Shown piece by piece: positions 24,254 to 32,052 of a stretch of 42,056 nucleotides of DNA. A model generated the notes under the pieces. The model made no database searches. It saw only the letters and a program-made list of their open reading frames with translations, and was not told where the DNA came from. The translations under genes were made by a program, and so were the position numbers. Position 1 is the first letter of the stretch, and every line of letters begins with the position of its first letter. Origin of the DNA: Fervidicella metallireducens AeB (GTDB taxonomy: Bacteria; Bacillota; Clostridia; Clostridiales; Caloramatoraceae); the NCBI RefSeq assembly GCF_000601455.1, contig NZ_AZQP01000024.1, positions 1 to 42,056 on the forward strand, given 5' to 3'.

Positions 24254-26004
24254 ATTCCAAGCCCCCTGCGTTTTTTAATAATCATACGTTTCTTAGGTGA
24301 AGCTGCAAGTGACCTACAGCCTTCCAACGCATCTGGTGCGTCATCATGATCTGCCATAGGGAAATATTTTAATTGTTCTAAAAGCCTCTTATGCTGCTTA
24401 TTAAATTTGATATATTTATTTTTTATGTCAGGCTGTAATGTTTGAATTCTCATAACCTTATCAGAGGTTTGTCTTACTTCCTCAATGGGTAAATACACTC
24501 TCCTTCTAGCACTTTCCTTTGCCAGCTGCTCTTTTAAAAACCACTGAAACTGGTTAGTTTCAGCACCAAACTTATAATAGTTTTTCTCAAAGGTTTTGCT
24601 GAGCCATATAGCCTTTTGAATAATGTCATTGATTATAGTATCAGGATGCCTTCTCTCAACATCTGCATCAACTACATACATATAACCAGTATCCGTATCC
24701 AGAGCCATTGTAATAATAGCTGAAAAGTCCGAGTTCTTGGACTTTCCAAGTGATGGGTCAACAAATCCATAAAACTTAAAATTCTTTGCTGAAAAGTCCA
24801 TCTCATGAGGATTAAAATAATCAAACCATTCCTCATTAAATAAACAGTCATCAGGATTTATTGGTTCATTCTGCTCTTCAGAGTTGAATGAGGCTTCTCC
24901 TTCAGAAACTCTCATTTTCATAAGATCATAGTAAGAAAGCTTGTCTTCCCATAAAACCTGAGTACCTTGCAGCATTTCCTCTTTATGGTCATTAAAAAAT
25001 TTTAATGCATCCACATCCCTCTGCTCATTATCAAGGTCTGTAAATATTTCCTCCCACCTTTGCCATAATGGAGAGGATGAAAAGCTTAATACTGCCTTAT
25101 ATTTAATGCTCTTATAATCAGGGTTTTTCATTACTTTTGCTAGAAGTCCATCATAGTGCAGCATTGTTCCGATATAAACAAAATCAGTGTAGCCATCTCC
25201 ACACTTTGAAACTGCTTTATAATACCAGTTTTCAAGTTTCTGACGTTGCTCCACCGTTCTAACAAGCTCATCATTTTCTATATCATCAAGGACAATTAAA
25301 TCAGGTCTCCACTGCTTGTGCTTAAGACCTCTCATCTTTTGCCCTGAACCTTTAGCTTGTACTTTTATCTTTGTTTTAGTAAGTATAACATCTTCACGCC
25401 ATAGTCTTCCTACCAGGCTTCCAAAATCCTCAATGATAGCCTCATTCTCCTCAAGCTCTTCTTTTATAGCCTGAAGAAAACCCGCTGCCTGGTCAAAGGT
25501 ATCTGAGATAATAACAATATAGTGTTTGTACTCATACAGTACAGCATGAAGGTTATCTTTGAATGTAAGATTAGTGGACTTTGCGTGTCCACGGGGTGCA
25601 GCTACAGCCCTTTTACACCCCTGTTTTCTGTTTATGATCTTTGCGTTTTTAGCACTATCAGGTATTATTCCCTTTAGTACACCTTCCTCCCATATCTTAT
25701 CAAGCTCTTTATGGAACTCTGGTGAAGGCTTATTAAAATAATGTGAAAGATAAGCTCTGCCAAAATAAGCTAAGTCAAAAGCTCCAAGTTTTCTTCTTAT
25801 TCCATCTGCACCTGTAAGCTTTGCTCCTTTTCTGTATTCATTCAGGAGCTTAACTCTATAGGGATTATTGTCTATAGTTAAATGCTTTTCTGTAAGGTAT
25901 CTAAGCTCATCCAAGTCAGTATTAGAAACTTCTTCAGCTTTTTCCTTGGCTGCATTTAAAGCCTCATTTAACATTGCTATACTTTGCTTTTTTATTTTGT
26001 TCAA
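24250..26004 (-). CDS. terL: Terminase large subunit
   Basis: ~584 residues. The ATPase part has a Walker-A-like AAPRGHAKSTN and a Walker-B-like DLIVLDDIENDEL. The C-terminal nuclease part has FVDPSLGKSKNSDFSAII and DHDDAPDALEG with the acidic residues of the RNase-H-like fold. I chose TTG at 26004 as start because GGAGGTGA lies 5 nt upstream; the frame opens to a GTG at 26019. It packages DNA into the prohead. Confidence 0.9.
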   Translation of the reverse strand: MNKIKKQSIAMLNEALNAAKEKAEEVSNTDLDELRYLTEKHLTIDNNPYRVKLLNEYRKGAKLTGADGIRRKLGAFDLAYFGRAYLSHYFNKPSPEFHKELDKIWEEGVLKGIIPDSAKNAKIINRKQGCKRAVAAPRGHAKSTNLTFKDNLHAVLYEYKHYIVIISDTFDQAAGFLQAIKEELEENEAIIEDFGSLVGRLWREDVILTKTKIKVQAKGSGQKMRGLKHKQWRPDLIVLDDIENDELVRTVEQRQKLENWYYKAVSKCGDGYTDFVYIGTMLHYDGLLAKVMKNPDYKSIKYKAVLSFSSSPLWQRWEEIFTDLDNEQRDVDALKFFNDHKEEMLQGTQVLWEDKLSYYDLMKMRVSEGEASFNSEEQNEPINPDDCLFNEEWFDYFNPHEMDFSAKNFKFYGFVDPSLGKSKNSDFSAIITMALDTDTGYMYVVDADVERRHPDTIINDIIQKAIWLSKTFEKNYYKFGAETNQFQWFLKEQLAKESARRRVYLPIEEVRQTSDKVMRIQTLQPDIKNKYIKFNKQHKRLLEQLKYFPMADHDDAPDALEGCRSLAASPKKRMIIKKRRGLGI

Positions 26005-26019
26005 TTTCCTCACCTCCAC

Positions 26020-26171
26020 CCCTAAAAATAAAACGCTCTAAAATCGCCTTATTTTGATTTTAAAGCTAAGATATACAAACATATTACTTTGATATTTTAA
26101 ACGTTCTTTAATGCCTTTAAAACGAATTTAAACACATATAAAAATATAATGTAGATATATCTTTTGATTAA
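26020..26171. other. AT-rich gap upstream of the terminase gene
   Basis: About 150 bp with no open frame. It is AT-rich and could hold a late promoter on the minus strand, but I see no site convincing enough to place. Confidence 0.4.
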
Positions 26172-26375
26172 CTATATTAATGTCACATCTTCGATAAATA
26201 TTTCATCTGGAATACTGCCTCTGTCATATTCAACATAGGCAATTGTTTTACCAACAAACATTTTAGTTTTACAGTCGATTATTTTGGCTAATGCAATTAC
26301 TTTACCTTTTCTTATCTGCATAGACGGTGTATGTTTATAGCTTACCATCACACCTACCTTTATTTCTTTATCCAT
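26172..26375 (-). CDS. Small beta-rich protein at the head of the late operon
   Basis: 67 residues (MDKEIKVGVMVSYKHTPSMQIRKGKVIALAKIID...), resembling a small SH3/KOW-like barrel. The start at 26375 has GGGAGG upstream; the frame opens to 26417. It is the first gene after the structured RNA and its terminator. About 170 nt follow before the terminase start, so it may be separately regulated. Function unknown. Confidence 0.6.
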   Translation of the reverse strand: MDKEIKVGVMVSYKHTPSMQIRKGKVIALAKIIDCKTKMFVGKTIAYVEYDRGSIPDEIFIEDVTLI

Positions 26376-26415
26376 GATTTTTTTATTCCTCCCAATCTTC
26401 TGCAAAAATATCCCC

Positions 26416-26551
26416 AATAAAAAACACCCTCAAAAGGGCATGCTACGCCACTCAGATAATTAAAAACTATCCGATTGGTTTATTCTTTATGTGGCATATC
26501 AGTTAAGATGGGGGACGTATCAACCCCATCTCTTCCGATACACTTTGAGGG
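26416..26551 (-). ncRNA. Unclassified structured RNA with overlapping terminator upstream of the late operon
   Basis: On the minus strand, P1 pairs CCCTCAAA (26544-26551) with its complement at 26427-26434. It encloses a long hairpin P2 (26535-26540 with 26497-26502; 26524-26530 with 26507-26513) and a second arm P3 (26491-26495 with 26447-26451; 26468-26473 with 26453-26458). The 3' side of P1 also forms a terminator hairpin (CCC...GGG followed by six T) at 26416-26441. P1 and the terminator are mutually exclusive, as in riboswitches and antitermination RNAs. It lies between the NusG-like gene and the head genes. I recognise no known class. Confidence 0.6.
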
Positions 26552-26604
26552 GGAACTAAAAATGTATTAAATATATGTTAAAGCCAATGGCTTAACATAA
26601 CAGT

Positions 26605-27099
26605 TTATAGCTTTTTTATTACATTTACTGAAAGGACTATTTCTTTCCACTGCCCCATAAGTTCAAAACCAATAGTAGCCCTTTTCTGTCTTTTATCTAC
26701 TGAAATAATTCTTCCTTCATGACCTTTTAATGCTCCTGATATTACTACAACCTTATTATCTTCCTGTATCTGAATATCAGAAGGTAAAAGTGCCTTTCCA
26801 TCATTTGAAAGCCATCTGATGTATGTTTCTTCATTTTCCTTTAAAGCTTCAGGTTCTTCTGCACCTAAAAATCTAATAATACCTGGTATGGCTTTTACTG
26901 AGTAATAATTTTCTGCTGTAAGCTCTACCTCAATAAAAACATAACCAGTAATTATAATTCTCTCTACTTGATGCCATGTACCGCCTCGCCTTTCAAGTCT
27001 TATTTCCTTTGGTACATATGCTCTAAAACCTCTATTTAACAAGCATTTTAATACATCCTCTTCCTTCATACTTTGGACGTGTAATACATATAATTTCAC
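26605..27099 (-). CDS. NusG-family (LoaP-like) transcription elongation factor
   Basis: 164 residues with the NusG N-terminal domain (MKLYVLHVQSMKEEDVLKCLLNRGFRAYVPKE... ITGYVFIEVELTAENYYSVKAIPGIIRFLG) and a C-terminal KOW domain (VVVISGALKGHEGRIISVDKRQKRATI). It is a phage paralog, probably an operon-specific antiterminator like LoaP, binding RNA polymerase. It lies just upstream of the structured RNA and of a late operon with internal terminators (21044-21111), which fits a role in late-gene read-through. Confidence 0.88.
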   Translation of the reverse strand: MKLYVLHVQSMKEEDVLKCLLNRGFRAYVPKEIRLERRGGTWHQVERIIITGYVFIEVELTAENYYSVKAIPGIIRFLGAEEPEALKENEETYIRWLSNDGKALLPSDIQIQEDNKVVVISGALKGHEGRIISVDKRQKRATIGFELMGQWKEIVLSVNVIKKL

Positions 27100-27102
27100 C
27101 TA

Positions 27103-27657
27103 TTACACTCCTTCCGTACGCTTGGAATCTAGGAACTTACTAACCTCACGATAAAGTTCTGGACGTTCCTTTGCCATAGATTCAAATACAAGAACCTTAA
27201 CTGACTCAAGACCTGTATCAAAGATTTCCTTATTCTTAATATCTGTATGACTTTTATATGAAGCTGCTCTTACTAAGCTGCTTGCCTCTCTAATAAGTTT
27301 TAGAGGGTCTATGTCCTTCCATTGCTCTTCCTTTGTGTTTTGTATTGCTTCAATTACATGGTGAGATAAAAGCCTTATAATACCCTCTGTAGTATCCAGC
27401 TGTGGATATCTGCTTATTTCTTCCATTATGACTCTAAAGTTTTCTTGAGCCATTCTTAATGTTTCTACTGTTGCATTTAAATTTGTGGCGTGCCTCCATA
27501 CTGAAGTTACTGAAATATCAAAGCCATGGCTTTTAATATAATCAGCTATTTCAGCATAGGTAAAATTGGTCTGCATCATTTGTTCAACTGTATCTTTAAG
27601 ATTAGTGGGTAGTTTATCAATTTTTGAATGCTTGCGGTTTCTTTTGTTTTTACCCAT
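27103..27657 (-). CDS. DUF3486 protein, Mu gp27-like (putative small terminase)
   Basis: 184 residues. A helix-turn-helix N-terminal region (HSKIDKLPTNLKDTVEQMMQTNFTYAEIADYIKSHGFDISVTSVWRH) and a helical C-terminus match DUF3486 of Mu-like phages. It lies before the NusG-like and terminase genes. In this family the likely role is small-terminase DNA recognition. Confidence 0.78.
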   Translation of the reverse strand: MGKNKRNRKHSKIDKLPTNLKDTVEQMMQTNFTYAEIADYIKSHGFDISVTSVWRHATNLNATVETLRMAQENFRVIMEEISRYPQLDTTEGIIRLLSHHVIEAIQNTKEEQWKDIDPLKLIREASSLVRAASYKSHTDIKNKEIFDTGLESVKVLVFESMAKERPELYREVSKFLDSKRTEGV

Positions 27658-27659
27658 AC

Positions 27660-27989
27660 TTACACCTTCACCGCTGGATCATTAATGTAGTATAAAGCTA
27701 AATCAATTCCCTTCTTAGTAAGAGTTACTTCGCAGGCATCATAATCAGCACTATCCACTTCGACACATCTCTTTGTAGCAATATTCCTTACTTTGATGTA
27801 TTCAGCTCTTTCTAAGTAAATAAGCGATTGCTCAAACTCACCTTCATCTATTTCAGATAACGCACTCTGAGCTATGCTTAATTTAATCCATTTACCTTTT
27901 AATACATTTATGGTTCTTATAATCCTACCGTTGTTATCAGCAAACTCTCCAGCTTCAATTCGCCTTTTAATCTCTGTCTTATTATCCAC
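27660..27989 (-). CDS. Mu gp26-position protein, possible winged helix
   Basis: 109 residues (EAGEFADNNGRIIRTINVLKGKWIKLSIAQSALSEIDEGEFEQSLIYLERAEYIKVRN), suggesting a winged-helix fold. It sits between the DUF2730-like and DUF3486 genes, where Mu carries gp26. Function unknown. Confidence 0.65.
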   Translation of the reverse strand: MDNKTEIKRRIEAGEFADNNGRIIRTINVLKGKWIKLSIAQSALSEIDEGEFEQSLIYLERAEYIKVRNIATKRCVEVDSADYDACEVTLTKKGIDLALYYINDPAVKV

Positions 27990-27992
27990 CTG

Positions 27993-28343
27993 TTATTTCC
28001 CCCTCTCTATAATCAGGTCTAAAATTCTCTCAATCTTGTTATCAATTTTAGCCATTTCTTTGAAAAAGTCATTTTTATGAATGTAATTAATTTGAACATC
28101 TTTAAGGTCTGATGAAACATCATCAAGCTTTTCTCTAATTTCATTTTGAAACTTCGTTGATTCCTCTTTAATATTTTTTTCTAGTCTTTCAACAGAAGCT
28201 TGTGTTGCATAATTTTCTTTTATATATTCAATCTGCTTTTCACATTCATCTGCTTTAGCTATTGTTCGCTTTAAAAAGTATCCTATAATCCCCACTACAG
28301 TTGGAACTATAAGAGATAATCCTTCTTTTAATAATCCCTCCAT
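27993..28343 (-). CDS. Membrane-anchored coiled-coil protein, DUF2730-like (Mu gp25 position)
   Basis: 116 residues. An N-terminal hydrophobic segment (LSLIVPTVVGIIGYFL) is followed by a long coiled coil (ECEKQIEYIKENY... ERILDLIIERGK). This is the layout of DUF2730 proteins of Mu-like phages. It is the first gene after the Mor terminator and so heads the Mor-dependent transcript. Confidence 0.7.
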   Translation of the reverse strand: MEGLLKEGLSLIVPTVVGIIGYFLKRTIAKADECEKQIEYIKENYATQASVERLEKNIKEESTKFQNEIREKLDDVSSDLKDVQINYIHKNDFFKEMAKIDNKIERILDLIIERGK

Positions 28344-28370
28344 GACCCACTCTCCCCATAATATAAATAA

Positions 28371-28413
28371 AAAGGTATAGTTTTCCTGTTTTCTATAGGA
28401 TAACTATACCTTT
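28371..28413 (-). terminator. Strong bidirectional terminator after the Mor gene
   Basis: AAAGGTATAGTT (28371-28382) pairs with its complement (28402-28413). A-runs and T-runs flank both sides. It separates the early operon, ending in Mor, from the middle/late genes, the same logic as in Mu. The presumed Mor-dependent promoter must lie between it and 28343. Confidence 0.8.
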
Positions 28414-28465
28414 TTATTTAAATATTGAAAAATGAAGCACTTCAAAAAATTTTTTCAATAACTTG

Positions 28466-28768
28466 TCACTCTATTTCAAATAGAGTTATCTGTTCTCCTT
28501 CCTTTACAGCTAATTCTTCTGTAATTATTGTTCTTATAGCTCTTTCCGTAAGATTAAATTTCTTTGATAATTCCAAGTAATTATTGCCATTAAACATCTC
28601 AACTATTTTTTTGTTTCTTACATTTTTTGTTAAAGTATCTTCCTTTTGTATATACACATTATTGCCACCAAAATTACATACTAATTTTTTGTAATTTTCA
28701 AATCCTATAAGTTCTGCAATGTCTTTTTGATTAGGTGGTAAATCGTTTATTTCTATACCATCTAGCAA
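28466..28768 (-). CDS. mor: Mor/C-family middle transcription activator
   Basis: 100 residues with the Mor pattern: PPNQKDIAELIGFENYKKLVCNFGGNNVYIQ (dimerisation and strand part), then RNKKIVEMFNGNNYLELSKKFNLTERAIRTII (helix-turn-helix). Mor-like proteins activate the middle promoter after early transcription. It is the last early gene, overlaps GemA by 7 nt and is followed by a terminator. Confidence 0.85.
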   Translation of the reverse strand: MLDGIEINDLPPNQKDIAELIGFENYKKLVCNFGGNNVYIQKEDTLTKNVRNKKIVEMFNGNNYLELSKKFNLTERAIRTIITEELAVKEGEQITLFEIE

Positions 28769-29274
28769 TTATCCCTCACCTTCTTAACTTTACACTCAGC
28801 GGATGCTACATATCTTTTAAGCTGCTCTATAAGGAAACTTCCCTGTTCAAAGCTAATCCATACAAACGGCTTTTTAACATCTGCTTGAATGTTAAGTATT
28901 TTTTTAATTGCTCCTACCATTCTTTCTCCTGCTGTGGCACTGCTTCCTCTTGAGTCAAGTTCTATAAGCTCATATATAAGCTTCCATGCCTTTGTTTGTT
29001 GTGCTTTTGTCATCATACCTGCAACAGTTTCATCTTTTACCTTTTCTTTAGGTTTAGGAGCTTTGTTGTCTCGGTATATCTTCATCTTTTCCATAAGTGC
29101 CTTCTCAACCTTCCTAAACTCAGCTTCAGTTAAAGATTTGATGGAGTCTTTTTTAGTTATTGAATATACCAAACAGTGAAGCTCATCATCCTTATCACCT
29201 GATTTTAATATTCCAATAGCACTTCCAAGTGCATAAATTCTTTTAATCTGCTCTTTTGATATAGCCTTTGACAT
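28762..29274 (-). CDS. gemA: GemA-like regulatory protein (DUF1018)
   Basis: 170 residues. The N-terminal part (SKEQIKRIYALGSAIGI... SIKSLTEAEFRKVEKALMEKM) and the C-terminal part (MTKAQQTKAWKLIYELIEL) match the two halves of DUF1018/GemA. GemA modulates host gene expression and supercoiling in Mu. The start at 29274 has GGAGGG upstream; the listed frame begins one TTG earlier. Confidence 0.85.
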   Translation of the reverse strand: MSKAISKEQIKRIYALGSAIGILKSGDKDDELHCLVYSITKKDSIKSLTEAEFRKVEKALMEKMKIYRDNKAPKPKEKVKDETVAGMMTKAQQTKAWKLIYELIELDSRGSSATAGERMVGAIKKILNIQADVKKPFVWISFEQGSFLIEQLKRYVASAECKVKKVRDNC

Positions 29275-29316
29275 CAAAGTCCCTCCCCTACCTTATTTTT
29301 TAAAAATTAGTAGATA

Positions 29317-29973
29317 TCATTCTTCACCTACTTCTATCGTTATTTTAGGTGTTTCTTCAACTACTACTGCACCATTTATAAGCTCTAAAGCTTCAGCAAT
29401 ATCTTTATCAGTAGCCTTTTTATTGGCTTGCATAAGCCTCATAAAGTTTTCCCATATAGCTGCCTCTGATATAAAATAAGCATATTCTTCCGCTGTCTTT
29501 TCATCAAACCCTGCAATTGCTATAAGGTTCTTTTTATCCGTATCATACTTAATTCCTCTAACCTTTTTAGCAATTGCCTTTTTTGTAATATCATCAACAG
29601 GTAACTGAGCAATAACTTCTGCTACTGTAAGCCTTGTATAATTATTGAGCCATAATCCTGTAAGCATTCTTGTAGCTGGAGCTGATAGCTTGTACTTTAT
29701 TTCCTCTGTTACTACATCCTTATAAGCTTCACCAAATATAGCTTTTAAGTATGTAGGATACACCATCTTTAAAGATTCTGCCATCGTAGCAATAACTTTA
29801 TTTGAACCTGTCCCCCTATAAGTTACAGACTTAAACTTTGTATTTCTCAAATCTTCATCACTTAACTTTAAGAAAAATCCTTCAATTTCACTTTTCTCAG
29901 CATTAAGCTTTTCTATGCTTTTCTTTATTTCTGCGAGCCTATCCGCTTTTTCAACAATTTCTTTAAGCACCAT
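29317..29973 (-). CDS. Early phage protein of unknown function
   Basis: 218 residues. The N-terminus is a coiled coil (VEKADRLAEIKKSIEKLNAEKSEIEGFF), with a helical middle (MVYPTYLKAIFGEAYKDVVTEEIKYKLSAPATRML). The coiled-coil start and the position in the early operon recall Gam- or DUF-type DNA-binding early proteins, but I cannot assign a family. The start overlaps the AbrB-like gene, with GGAGGAG upstream. Confidence 0.65.
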   Translation of the reverse strand: MVLKEIVEKADRLAEIKKSIEKLNAEKSEIEGFFLKLSDEDLRNTKFKSVTYRGTGSNKVIATMAESLKMVYPTYLKAIFGEAYKDVVTEEIKYKLSAPATRMLTGLWLNNYTRLTVAEVIAQLPVDDITKKAIAKKVRGIKYDTDKKNLIAIAGFDEKTAEEYAYFISEAAIWENFMRLMQANKKATDKDIAEALELINGAVVVEETPKITIEVGEE

Positions 29974-30217
29974 ACTTCTCCTCCACCGCCTTTAAAAGTT
30001 TTCCAGCACACTCTGGACATATTTCAATTCCCATAATATTTTTTACTCCTTGTATACTTTTACAGAACTTACATATTGGAGTGTGCTTCTTAATTACTAT
30101 TTCTCCATTTCTACTTTCAATATCAACCGCCATACCGGCATCAAGACCAACATCTTCTCTTAAGTCCTTTGGTATGGTTATTCCATTTTTACTTGTTAAT
30201 TTCTTGTGCTTTAACAC
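29963..30217 (-). CDS. AbrB/SpoVT-type DNA-binding protein with zinc ribbon
   Basis: 84 residues. Residues 1-45 form a swapped-hairpin AbrB domain (LTSKNGITIPKDLREDVGLDAGMAVDIESRNGEIVIKK). Residues ~48-75 form a CxxC...CxxC zinc ribbon (ICKFCKS, ICPECAG). The start is GTG with GGAGATGG upstream. It lies directly downstream of twister B. Probably a transcription regulator of early phage or host genes. Confidence 0.8.
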   Translation of the reverse strand: MLKHKKLTSKNGITIPKDLREDVGLDAGMAVDIESRNGEIVIKKHTPICKFCKSIQGVKNIMGIEICPECAGKLLKAVEEKYGA

Positions 30218-30236
30218 AATACCATCTCCTCTCTTT

Positions 30237-30290
30237 TATCTCACTCTGCATTTACAAGGGCTTGTGACCTTCCATGGCTGCATTAAGGTA
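30237..30290 (-). ncRNA. Twister ribozyme B
   Basis: On the minus strand the conserved twister core is present in order: TTAATGCAGCC, then GGTCACAAGCCC, then TAAATGCAGAGTG. P1 (TACCT with AGATA) has one C-A mismatch. Cleavage is expected at the U-A step in UAAUGC. It lies between the stop of the gene at 30310 and the GTG start at 30217. Confidence 0.8.
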
Positions 30291-30309
30291 TGTGGTAATT
30301 GGCTTACCA

Positions 30310-30708
30310 CTATCTAATCTCTATAAGTTCAATGCTTTCATTCTCTTTTATAAGATGTCTTTTTAATGAACTAAATGAAGTCCACCAAGGTTCATACCAA
30401 GAATACTTGCCACCATAGTCTTCTTCAAATTCTTTCCTTTCTTTTTTAGGCAACTTATTTAGAGCTTTTCTATCTTTAGCTGAAATAAGAGATTTTTCCC
30501 TTTTTCTAAAAAATCTTCTACGTTCTTCACACTCTTCCAATAACCACTTACCTTTGAACTCTCCATTTACGTAAACTGAGATAACATTTTTAAAAGTATT
30601 CATTCTTTCTAAATGTAAATTTATTTTGTATCCATCAACATTCAGCACTACTTGCGTATATAAACTTTGTAGAGCATTTTCAACCTGTAACCATTCTTCT
30701 TTGTTCAT
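30310..30708 (-). CDS. Early phage protein of unknown function flanked by twister ribozymes
   Basis: 132 residues, charged, with KNVISVYVNGEFKGKWLLEECEERRRFFRKREKSLISAKDRKALNKLPKKERKEFEEDYGGKYSWYEPWW as its recognisable core; probably a phage-specific family. The start at 30708 has AAGGAAGGTGG upstream; the frame opens to 30744. Twister A lies just upstream and twister B just downstream, so its message should be released as a separate piece. Confidence 0.65.
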   Translation of the reverse strand: MNKEEWLQVENALQSLYTQVVLNVDGYKINLHLERMNTFKNVISVYVNGEFKGKWLLEECEERRRFFRKREKSLISAKDRKALNKLPKKERKEFEEDYGGKYSWYEPWWTSFSSLKRHLIKENESIELIEIR

Positions 30709-30730
30709 GATATAACCACCTTCCTTATTT

Positions 30731-30783
30731 ACCTCACTCTGCATTTACCAGGGCTTGTGACCTGCTTATGGCTGCATTAAGGC
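30731..30783 (-). ncRNA. Twister ribozyme A
   Basis: On the minus strand: P1 GCCT, then TAATGCAGCC, GGTCACAAGCCC, TAAATGCAGAGTG, then P1' AGGT. GCCT/AGGT pair fully (one G-U). All the strongly conserved twister nucleotides are present. It lies between the stop of the gene at 30809 and the ribosome site of the gene at 30708. A small GGAGC-AGCA-GCTCC hairpin precedes it. Confidence 0.85.
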
Positions 30784-30808
30784 AAAAGGAGCTGCTGCTC
30801 CTATGCTG

Positions 30809-31099
30809 TTATTGTTTTATATACTTTAAAGCTTCAGTTAAATCCCTAACTCCCATCAAGTAACCTTTATCTTTACCTATCCTCAAGCCTTCCTGCTTCC
30901 CCATCTGATATCTATTAACTTGTGTTTCCTGTGCTATCCAGTATCCAATGGCTATAAGCATTATGAAGAGAGGCAGTATTAAAATTTCTCCTCCAAAAGA
31001 GCCATCTCTCTGCATAAATACATTGACTCCCATAAATAAAAACATTCCTGAAAATATACCCACTATAAAAGCAACCAGTATTTTAAAACCTTTAACCAT
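30809..31099 (-). CDS. Small early membrane protein
   Basis: 96 residues with two hydrophobic segments (ILVAFIVGIFSGMFLFMGV and ILILPLFIMLIAIGYWIA) and a polar C-terminus. It follows the MuB-like gene by 12 bp with a strong AGGAGGAAGG site. Possibly an early membrane factor such as a superinfection or host-takeover protein; function unknown. Confidence 0.65.
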   Translation of the reverse strand: MVKGFKILVAFIVGIFSGMFLFMGVNVFMQRDGSFGGEILILPLFIMLIAIGYWIAQETQVNRYQMGKQEGLRIGKDKGYLMGVRDLTEALKYIKQ

Positions 31100-31111
31100 C
31101 TTTCCTTCCTC

Positions 31112-32032
31112 CTATAATCTCATCTTCATATGCTTAGCCATTGCCACCAAACCTTCGTAAGTTATATTCTCGTTATCGTAGGCATTGCTGAAGAGGTTTG
31201 TTGCTCCCCTTATAGCTTGTCTGCTCTGAGCTATTCCAAGAAGGAAATCTATTTCCTTTTCCATATTATTTTCAGCTAGTGTTGGGAATAACAACTTTAT
31301 ATCTTCCCTTGAAATATCGCTAGTCTTGTATATTGGCTTCTGTATGGTTCTATTGTCTATTTGTTCAAAGACTGCATCCTCTTTTCCACCAAACTTGTTT
31401 ATTGTGGTGCTGTTTCCTATAAACACAATTCCAAGGGTCATGCCATTATCTGCAAAATAATCTGAGAAACCTCTTAAGGTTTCAATTACCTTTATTGAAA
31501 GGTGCTGAGCCTCATCAAATATAATTACCATTCCATCTCTCAGCTTTGAAAGGATGCCTTCGTACATATCATCATTGGTTCTTGCAATAACATTCAACTT
31601 CTTTGAAAGTACCTTTAATATTGGTTTAACGGTATTTAAACAAGGGTTTGCAGTAATCCATATTGCATCATTTGGGTTATCCCTTACAAACTTTCTTATA
31701 GCTCTTGTTTTTCCTATCCCTGCATCTCCACTGATTGCCATAAGACCGCCTTTAATTTGGCAATTTCTAATATACTCATATACACTTTCAGATATTGAGG
31801 TCGGTACATAATCTGTTTCTTGGTAGGTAGTTGATACTTCTTCCTTAACCTTGAAATAACTTATAAGCTTCTGAAACTGCTTGTCTATGTCTCCTGCATA
31901 AGTTCCCTTCTTAAGACTTGTCATAATTGGTGCTGAAACACCTACTAAGCTACAAGCTTTGTTTTGACTTCCTGCCTTTACAACAAGTTCCTCGAACCTG
32001 TCTAAAGCCCACTGTTGTTCTGCGTTATACAT
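31112..32032 (-). CDS. MuB-like transposition ATPase
   Basis: 306 residues. An N-terminal helix-turn-helix (ACSLVGVSAPIMTSLKKGTYAGD) precedes an AAA+ domain with Walker A (GDAGIGKTRAI) and Walker B (GMVIIFDEAQHL) and sensor GNSTT. This is the MuB/TnsC-like architecture: it binds target DNA and delivers it to the transposase. It follows the transposase gene by 20 bp. Confidence 0.9.
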   Translation of the reverse strand: MYNAEQQWALDRFEELVVKAGSQNKACSLVGVSAPIMTSLKKGTYAGDIDKQFQKLISYFKVKEEVSTTYQETDYVPTSISESVYEYIRNCQIKGGLMAISGDAGIGKTRAIRKFVRDNPNDAIWITANPCLNTVKPILKVLSKKLNVIARTNDDMYEGILSKLRDGMVIIFDEAQHLSIKVIETLRGFSDYFADNGMTLGIVFIGNSTTINKFGGKEDAVFEQIDNRTIQKPIYKTSDISREDIKLLFPTLAENNMEKEIDFLLGIAQSRQAIRGATNLFSNAYDNENITYEGLVAMAKHMKMRL

Positions 32033-32052
32033 TTTTTCTTCCCCCTAAAATA

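Noticed and set aside
26416-26551. A known self-cleaving ribozyme or riboswitch class at this RNA
   Set aside because: I compared it from memory with hammerhead, twister, twister-sister, pistol, HDV-like and several riboswitch cores and none fits; left as unclassified.
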